Source: Pasteurella atlantica (GTDB lineage: Bacteria > Pseudomonadota > Gammaproteobacteria > Enterobacterales > Pasteurellaceae). From it: a stretch of DNA of 64,000 nucleotides. Shown piece by piece: positions 57,978-64,000 of this stretch. The first letter of the stretch is position 1. Each line of letters starts with the position of its first letter. The stretch lies in assembly GCF_963693435.1 (NCBI RefSeq), contig NZ_OY856306.1:372001-436000 (forward strand), read 5' to 3'. The notes beneath the pieces were generated by a model. It was not told the origin of the DNA and searched no databases. It worked only from the letters and a program-made list of their open reading frames with translations. The translations under genes were made by a program, and so were the position numbers.

Positions 57978-59277
57978 TTTTAATTCACAAATGCCAATCG
58001 CATTTAATCCGCAGCTTAGCTATAACGAATTTAATTATCGTTCATTGCAAATTACTTCACAACTAAAACAGCAACAGATTAAACAAGTCAGTTTGTGGTT
58101 TGACGATGCGGTAAACTTTGCCTGTACGCTACTTGCTTGTTTTAATGCCAATGTGAATGTACTTATTCCGCCAAATTTATTAGATGAAAATAAGCAATGG
58201 GTTGAACAAAATAGTGACTTACTCATTGATGATAAAATCTTTGCTGATTTTGGCATTTTGCAAAAAGTGGACAAAATGTTACCGCTTATTGATGAGCAAA
58301 ATCAGACTGAAATTTGGTTGAAAACTTCTGGAAGTAGTGGATCTGCAAAAATCATCAAAAAAACAGCACAACAAATGTGGCAAGAGGCAGCCGCTTTAAT
58401 GCAAGCCCTTCCTTTTCAGCCTGAAGACAAACTACATTTAATTAGCAGTGTAACAGTTCAACATTGTTATGGGCTAAGTTTTAGGATTTTTTTACCCTTA
58501 GCAATGGGCTGGACGATTGGACGTCATCAGTTGCATTATCCTGAATATTTATTGGAAGAAAGTCGCCAAATTAAACCTACGTTATGGGTAAGTAGCCCTG
58601 CATTATTAAGTCGTCTTAACCTTGCAAACAAACAGCTACAAAACAGCGAAATTAAAGGTATTATTTCATCAGGCGGTCCATTGCCTGAACAAGTCGCCCA
58701 AGATATTCGTGAGTTAATAAAACAGCCTGTGATTGAGATTTATGGAAGCACTGAAACAGGGGCAATCGCATCTCGTGAAACAGGAAATTGGACAGCAATG
58801 CCGAGCGTTGGATTAGGTTTAAATGTTCAAGGCGCGTTATGGGTGGAAGGAAATTGGATTACAGGGCGAGAGCAAACTGCAGATGCCGTCGAATTCTCAA
58901 ATAATGGTTTTCAGTTATTAGGGCGTATTGATCGCATTGTAAAATTAGGCGATAAACGCATTTCACTGGCTAAAATTGAACAAGACTTATTAAAGCATCA
59001 ATGGATTAGTGATTGCTATATTGCTCAACACCCTGAAAAACAACGTCCAGTGGCGTGGGTGGCATTAAATTCATTAGGAATTTCACAATTTCAATTACAA
59101 GATCGTAAACAATTTATCAATGAATTACGTCAATTTTTAATGCAAACCCAAGAGTCCCTTGCATTACCTCGTTTTTGGCGATTTTGTTCTCAATTACCTC
59201 GTAATTCGCAATCTAAAATCAGCCGTATTGATTTTGAAACGATTTGCTTTAAACAACAGAAGGATCACTTTGAATGA
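57964..59277 (+). CDS. AMP-dependent acyl/aryl ligase, aryl polyene cluster
   Basis: These 437 residues form an adenylate-forming ligase: P-loop TSGSSGSAKIIKKT, motif YGSTETGAIASRE, and the hinge region LGRIDRIVKLGDKRISLAKIE. In aryl polyene pathways such a ligase activates the 4-hydroxybenzoate-type starter and loads it on a carrier. It contains an uptake signal (58257-58287). Confidence 0.85.
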   Translation: MITTDFNSQMPIAFNPQLSYNEFNYRSLQITSQLKQQQIKQVSLWFDDAVNFACTLLACFNANVNVLIPPNLLDENKQWVEQNSDLLIDDKIFADFGILQKVDKMLPLIDEQNQTEIWLKTSGSSGSAKIIKKTAQQMWQEAAALMQALPFQPEDKLHLISSVTVQHCYGLSFRIFLPLAMGWTIGRHQLHYPEYLLEESRQIKPTLWVSSPALLSRLNLANKQLQNSEIKGIISSGGPLPEQVAQDIRELIKQPVIEIYGSTETGAIASRETGNWTAMPSVGLGLNVQGALWVEGNWITGREQTADAVEFSNNGFQLLGRIDRIVKLGDKRISLAKIEQDLLKHQWISDCYIAQHPEKQRPVAWVALNSLGISQFQLQDRKQFINELRQFLMQTQESLALPRFWRFCSQLPRNSQSKISRIDFETICFKQQKDHFE

Positions 59278-60002
59278 ACATTGAAAAAATTGTCGCCATA
59301 ATTCCCCACTACAACCATTCAAAAACGATTAGTAATGTGGTAAATAAATTAACAGCCTTAAAATTAGCGGTTATTGTGGTTGATGATGGTTCAACCCCAC
59401 AAGAAAAAGAAAATTTATCTTCACTAGCATTATTACAAAATGTGCAAGTCATATATCGTGCAGAAAATGGTGGAAAAGGTGCAGCAGTTAAAGACGCATT
59501 GAATATTGCCTTTGAACAAGGCTTTCAGTATGCATTGCAGGTTGATGCTGATGGGCAACATAATCTTGACGATATTCCTCAATTTTTTGCAAAACTCGCA
59601 CAAAATCCGACCGCTATTATTTGTGGAAAACCTGTTTATGGCGAAGATGCACCGAAAGCACGTTTATATGGTAGAAAAATCACGGATTTTTGGAATATGC
59701 TCAACACCCTTTCAATGGATATAAAAGATGGAATGTGTGGTTTTCGCATTTATCCATTAAATAGTATTATTCCAATTTTATCCAATGAACAAATTGGTAA
59801 CCGAATGGATTTTGATACGGAAATTTTAGTGAAAGCCCATTGGTATCAAATCCCTATGCTTTGGGTGGAGACGCCTGTTAAATATGCCGAAGATGGTATT
59901 TCGCATTTTCAAGGTTTTAGAGATAACTGGTTAATCAGTAAAATGCACGCACGATTATTTTTTAAAATGTTGCAACGTAAATTTACAGGTAAAACCGTAT
60001 GA
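59274..60002 (+). CDS. Glycosyltransferase family 2 protein, aryl polyene cluster
   Basis: This 242-residue GT-A fold enzyme has VDDGSTP (nucleotide-binding) and DADGQHNLDDI (DxD-type metal site), like polyprenyl-phosphate mannose synthases. Its start overlaps the ligase stop by 4 bp. It could glycosylate the lipid part of the product. Confidence 0.87.
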   Translation: MNIEKIVAIIPHYNHSKTISNVVNKLTALKLAVIVVDDGSTPQEKENLSSLALLQNVQVIYRAENGGKGAAVKDALNIAFEQGFQYALQVDADGQHNLDDIPQFFAKLAQNPTAIICGKPVYGEDAPKARLYGRKITDFWNMLNTLSMDIKDGMCGFRIYPLNSIIPILSNEQIGNRMDFDTEILVKAHWYQIPMLWVETPVKYAEDGISHFQGFRDNWLISKMHARLFFKMLQRKFTGKTV

Positions 60003-60928
60003 ATACCAAACATTGGGCAAAACAAAATGAACGAGGAACAGTATTATTTTTAGATATTACTCGTTTAATTGTCAAATATTTACCTTTATGGGCGATTAAA
60101 ATTACGACAATGCTTGTGGTTTGCTACTTTTTTGTTACCTCCGCCAAAGTAAGAAAAAATATTCGTGCCTATCATCATCATTTAACCGCCACATTCACGG
60201 ATATTTCATTACCAAAATTTGTGATATTTCGTCAATTACTCTGTTTTGGCGAAGCATTAACAGATCGCTTTGCGGTATGGCAAAATAAAATGAGTTATAA
60301 CGATCTTCTGGTTGATGACAAAGATAATTTATACTCTCAAATGGAACAATCACAGCGTGGACAAATTTTAGTATGTAGCCATTTTGGAAATATAGAAATC
60401 TGCCGAGCCTTAGTGAACAGCGGACACCACGCTAACTTTAAGTTGAATATTTTAGTTCATCATAAAAATGCAGTGGCTTTTAATAAAGCCTTAGTGAAAG
60501 CGGGAGCAAGCGAACTTTCGTTAATTGAAGTATCGGAATTGGATACAGTAAAAATGCTTGAATTACACAATAAATTAGCACAAGGCGAATGGATTGCGAT
60601 TGCCGTCGATCGTATTCCACTTAAAGGCGATAAATCACTCGCGGTTGATTTTTTAGGTAAAAAAGCAGATTTTCCACAGGGTGCGTGGCTACTGTCTAGT
60701 TTACTCAAAGCACCGATCAATACCATTTTCTGTCTTAAAGAAAACGGAAAATACATATTAAAATTACGTCGCTTTTCCGAAGCCTTACAAGGAAGCGGAC
60801 AACAACGTAAACAAAATATTGCGATAGCAATGCAACAATATGCCGATTTACTTGCCCAAGAGTGCAAGCAAAATCCATTACTATGGTTTAATTTTTACGA
60901 TTTTTGGGACGAAAATGATGAGAGCTAA
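59999..60928 (+). CDS. LpxL/HtrB-like lysophospholipid acyltransferase, aryl polyene cluster
   Basis: These 309 residues have an N-terminal membrane anchor (about 30-50) and the acyltransferase motif SHFGNIEICRA (His-x4-acid type) near residue 122, followed by a region with AVDRIPLKGDK. It overlaps both neighbours. A second acyltransferase in the cluster suggests two acylation steps. Confidence 0.84.
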   Translation: MNTKHWAKQNERGTVLFLDITRLIVKYLPLWAIKITTMLVVCYFFVTSAKVRKNIRAYHHHLTATFTDISLPKFVIFRQLLCFGEALTDRFAVWQNKMSYNDLLVDDKDNLYSQMEQSQRGQILVCSHFGNIEICRALVNSGHHANFKLNILVHHKNAVAFNKALVKAGASELSLIEVSELDTVKMLELHNKLAQGEWIAIAVDRIPLKGDKSLAVDFLGKKADFPQGAWLLSSLLKAPINTIFCLKENGKYILKLRRFSEALQGSGQQRKQNIAIAMQQYADLLAQECKQNPLLWFNFYDFWDENDES

Positions 60929-61370
60929 AAAACACCGCTATTGCCAACATTCAAGTGTATATGAAATTCCATTTTTTGACGTTGATTCAATGAATATTAT
61001 GTGGCACGGACATTATGTCAAATATTTAGAAATGGCACGTTGTGCCTTTTTAGAAGAAATTCATTATACTTATGATATTATGCAACAATATGGTTTTGGT
61101 TGGCCGATTGTTCAACTCAACTTAAAATATGTTAAACCTGCAAAATTTCGCCAAAAAATACGGGTTGATTTGAGCGTTGTTGAATATGAAAGTTGTTTAC
61201 GTATTGATTATATCATTTGCGATAACGAAACAGGCGAAAAACTCACACAAGGCTCAACCACCCAAGTTGCCGTTGATATGCAAACTGAACAAATGCAATT
61301 TCAAACGCCAGATTCATTTAAACAAGCGGTTGAAAATTTTAAACATTTTACTAAATTAAGAGATGAATAA
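60915..61370 (+). CDS. Acyl-CoA/ACP thioesterase (hotdog, 4HBT type), aryl polyene cluster
   Basis: This 151-residue hotdog thioesterase has the 4HBT signature FFDVDSMNIMWHGHYVKYLE (catalytic Asp in the first half). I use the ATG at 60915 with upstream GGGACGA rather than a longer frame inside the acyltransferase gene. It probably releases or edits the polyene chain. Confidence 0.85.
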   Translation: MMRAKKHRYCQHSSVYEIPFFDVDSMNIMWHGHYVKYLEMARCAFLEEIHYTYDIMQQYGFGWPIVQLNLKYVKPAKFRQKIRVDLSVVEYESCLRIDYIICDNETGEKLTQGSTTQVAVDMQTEQMQFQTPDSFKQAVENFKHFTKLRDE

Positions 61371-61954
61371 TGAAAAAATATTTTACCCTTTTTCTGCTAT
61401 TTATTAGCCCTTTAACACTGGCTATTACACAGCAAGAACTGATTTCACAACTACAAAAACCGCAAAATGTACAAGGTAACTTTGTTCAGCAACGCTTTTT
61501 AAAAGCATTAAAAAATCCCATTCAAACTAGCGGACAATTTACCCTTGTGGCAAAAAAGGGCTTATTGTGGCAAATGAAAAAACCTTTTGAAAATAATTTG
61601 CGAGTAACCTCAAAAGGGATAATGCAATATAACGGCACAGAGTGGGTAGGGAATAATAATCTTGCTCAACAGCAACAAATTCAGCTTTTTTTAGGACTAT
61701 TATCAGGGGATATTTCTACGCTTAAACAGCAATTTGATCTTAAATTAACCGGTAAAAAATCAGCGTGGCAACTTGATCTCATTCCTAATGCCTTTTTAAT
61801 GAAACAAATTTTTAAAACGATTCAATTACAAGGTAATGATGTTGTTACACAAATTATTTTAGATGAAAAACAAGGTGATAAAACTGTCATTCAATTTGAA
61901 AATATTCAAATCAATACGCCACTTTCTTCTTTTACTCAACAGGCTTTAAACTAA
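61370..61954 (+). CDS. LolA-like outer-membrane lipoprotein carrier, aryl polyene cluster
   Basis: These 194 residues have a signal peptide (1-18, cleavage after LALA-like PLTLA) and a LolA-like beta-barrel domain, with VQGNFVQQRFLKAL and GLLWQMKKPFENNLRV. It starts in a TAATG junction. It likely carries the lipid-linked product across the periplasm rather than ordinary lipoproteins. Confidence 0.85.
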   Translation: MKKYFTLFLLFISPLTLAITQQELISQLQKPQNVQGNFVQQRFLKALKNPIQTSGQFTLVAKKGLLWQMKKPFENNLRVTSKGIMQYNGTEWVGNNNLAQQQQIQLFLGLLSGDISTLKQQFDLKLTGKKSAWQLDLIPNAFLMKQIFKTIQLQGNDVVTQIILDEKQGDKTVIQFENIQINTPLSSFTQQALN

Positions 61955-61966
61955 TTGGTAAAAATA

Positions 61967-64000
61967 ATGAAAAATCACACCGCTTATCGTTATCTATACT
62001 CACTTTTTATTATCTTGGTGCTGATTTTTTTTGCTTTTTTCGTCAAAAATGGACATTGGTTAGAAACGGATTTAAAAGCACTTTTACCTACAAATCAAAG
62101 TTGGACAACAGAACAAAAACAAGCGGATGCTTTACAAGAAAAACAGCTAAATCAACAAATCGTTGCACTCGTTGGAGGCGATGATCATAATGTCTTTAAA
62201 ACAGCAGAACAAATTGCTCAATTATGGCAACAAAGCCAGCTCTTTTCCGATGTAAATTTAAAGACAACACCTGATTTAGCAAAACTTAGAAAAGAAGTTA
62301 ATTATCTCAAATTAGCAACCTTACCCAAACATATTCAACAACAATTACAACAAAATCCACAAGCGTATTTCAATCAATATGCTCAACAAATTGTTGATCC
62401 TTTTTCACAAAATAATATTTTAAGTTTAGAACAAGACTGGCTAGGCTTAGGACGTTTTGTTCTACCGCAATCACAAATAAGTTCAGCGGTACAATATAAC
62501 AGTGAAAATGGAATGCTTTATGTCAAACAGTCCCATAAAACGTGGGTCTTATTACACGCAACGCTCACACAGCATAGTTTTATCAATCCAAATAAAACCT
62601 TATTAAGGTTAATTAAACAAAGTGAACAATTAGCCCAAACTCAAAAAGCGCAACTTATTAGCACAGGCTCTGCACTTTTTGCCGCAAATGCAAAGCAACA
62701 AGCTGAAACAGAAATGACTTTAATGAGTAGCTTAGGCATAAGTTTAACCTTGTTACTATTATTAGTGGTATTTAGATCATTTCGTTCATTATGGCTTTTT
62801 TTACCTATTGGAATAGGATTACTATTAGGTATTGCTACAACGGTTCTCTGGTTTGGACAAATTCATATCTTAACCATTGTGATTGGTACAAGTTTAATCG
62901 GCGTATTGATTGATTTTCCATTGCACTGGCTCGCTTCGTCACGCTTTCATAAAGATTGGAATCCGCAAAAAGAAATGGATAAACTGCGTTTTCCTTTCTT
63001 CATCAGTTTAATCATTACCTTAATTGGCTACCTCTTATTAGCTTTTACTTCATTACCAGTGTTACAACAAACCGCACTTTTTTCCGCAATGGCATTAGTG
63101 AGTGCAATTTTAAGTACAGTTTTGTTTTTACCGACATTTTTTACAAATTATCAAGCTCATAAGCGGACATTTTTATTGCAAAATTTACCTATTTCTATTC
63201 CAACTAAAATAGAAAAAATGGGGCTAATTTTTGCTATTATTTTTGTCGCAGTAGGGATTTATAAAAGTAAATGGCAAGATGATATTCGCCAATGGGTTGC
63301 TTTACCGCCAGCAATGTTACAACAAGCCCAGCAGATTGCCACAATCACAGGTTTTAATTTCGGTAGTCAATATCTGTTAATTATTGCGGATAACGATGAT
63401 GATTTATTACGAAAAGATCAAAAACTCACAGAACAACTCAATCAATTGGTAAAAGAACAATCAATTACCGATTTTCAATCTTTAACGCAGTGGGTAACAA
63501 CGGCTCACACACAACGAAAAATAGTTGAACTATTTACTCAAATGAAGCCACAGGATTACGCGATTTTTGAACAGATTGGTATTCCATTAGAGAATATTCA
63601 AAAAGCAATCGCAACCCTTAAACAAACACCAGAGGTTTCACTTTACCAAGCATTGAATACCGATTTAGGCAAGGCTCGGAGAACTTTATATTTAGGAAAA
63701 CTAGATACACAAAAAGTCGCGTCTATCATTAAAATCTCAAATTTGCAAAATATACAAAAAATATTACCGCTTACCAATGACAAAGATATTTTTTGGCAGG
63801 ATAAAAGAACCTCATTAAATATGGCATTTGAGCAAACTCGTGATCAAGCAGCTTGGTTAAAATTATGCTCATTCATACTGGCTTTTTTATTACTTTATCG
63901 ATTTTTTGGCATTAAAAATACCACAAAAATATTAGTTATTCCCTTATCTGCGATTATTATAACTATAGGTATTTTTGGTTGGTTAGCAATGCCTATAAGC
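61967..64000 (+). CDS. MMPL/RND-type exporter, aryl polyene cluster (partial, runs off window)
   Basis: An open frame of 678 codons runs to the window edge without a stop. It begins MKNHTAYRYLYSLF, with one N-terminal membrane segment, a periplasmic domain, and then a block of several membrane helices (from about residue 255). A second such block starts near the window end. This is the MMPL layout, as in other aryl polyene exporters, and it would move the product to the outer leaflet or to the LolA-like partner. An uptake signal is at 63742-63772. Confidence 0.88.
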   Translation, partial: MKNHTAYRYLYSLFIILVLIFFAFFVKNGHWLETDLKALLPTNQSWTTEQKQADALQEKQLNQQIVALVGGDDHNVFKTAEQIAQLWQQSQLFSDVNLKTTPDLAKLRKEVNYLKLATLPKHIQQQLQQNPQAYFNQYAQQIVDPFSQNNILSLEQDWLGLGRFVLPQSQISSAVQYNSENGMLYVKQSHKTWVLLHATLTQHSFINPNKTLLRLIKQSEQLAQTQKAQLISTGSALFAANAKQQAETEMTLMSSLGISLTLLLLLVVFRSFRSLWLFLPIGIGLLLGIATTVLWFGQIHILTIVIGTSLIGVLIDFPLHWLASSRFHKDWNPQKEMDKLRFPFFISLIITLIGYLLLAFTSLPVLQQTALFSAMALVSAILSTVLFLPTFFTNYQAHKRTFLLQNLPISIPTKIEKMGLIFAIIFVAVGIYKSKWQDDIRQWVALPPAMLQQAQQIATITGFNFGSQYLLIIADNDDDLLRKDQKLTEQLNQLVKEQSITDFQSLTQWVTTAHTQRKIVELFTQMKPQDYAIFEQIGIPLENIQKAIATLKQTPEVSLYQALNTDLGKARRTLYLGKLDTQKVASIIKISNLQNIQKILPLTNDKDIFWQDKRTSLNMAFEQTRDQAAWLKLCSFILAFLLLYRFFGIKNTTKILVIPLSAIIITIGIFGWLAMPIS

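Overview
The window is a contiguous stretch of an AT-rich gammaproteobacterial chromosome, almost certainly a member of the Pasteurellaceae. Support for this: the gene content and order (comNOPQ-recC, zevAB, fkpA/slyX with yheO-tusDCB, murI next to an rrn operon), many copies of an Actinobacillus/Mannheimia-type DNA uptake signal built on AAGCGGT, and CRP-S-type sites in front of two competence genes. Genus and species cannot be fixed from this alone.

Layout. 1-2821: the start of an rRNA operon on the minus strand (promoter, leader hairpin, boxA, 16S, tRNA-Ile) with murI upstream of it. 2984-10164: branched-chain amino acid genes ilvC, ilvA, an ilvL leader peptide with attenuator, ilvG, ilvM and ilvD. 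10294-18583: zinc genes zevAB, dcuC-pepE, a repeat-rich lipoprotein, a sulfatase-fold transferase and suhB. 18665-28118: dxs, a small secreted unknown, the probable chromosomal origin (about 21260-21600), then mnmG-rsmG, a ribosomal oxygenase and rpmH-rnpA-yidD-yidC.

28170-39495: pyrD and, divergent from it, an unusual three-gene operon. It codes for an anticodon-domain-less class II aminoacyl-tRNA-synthetase-like ligase, an OMP-decarboxylase homologue and a short phosphoribosyltransferase. It has its own promoter, a 34-codon leader ORF and an intrinsic terminator laid out like a pyrBI-type attenuator. I regard it as the best candidate for an undescribed system here. It is followed by a sodium symporter, alanine dehydrogenase with a perfect CRP site, a WG-repeat protein, mrcB and a thioesterase. 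39508-51554: recC and comNOPQ, corA with a structured leader, a decaying RhuM/CopG accessory patch, dprA, def and hldD.

51671-64000: tusBCD-yheO-fkpA, slyX and mioC, then a tightly overlapping aryl-polyene-type lipid biosynthesis cluster that runs off the right edge. It contains a ketosynthase-like chain-length factor, acyltransferases, two acyl carrier proteins, a dehydratase, an AMP ligase, a glycosyltransferase, a thioesterase, a LolA-like carrier and an MMPL exporter.

Between genes, four 54-bp palindromic elements are each made of two uptake signals sharing a central TTTGCAAA. They probably double as transcription terminators at two sites.
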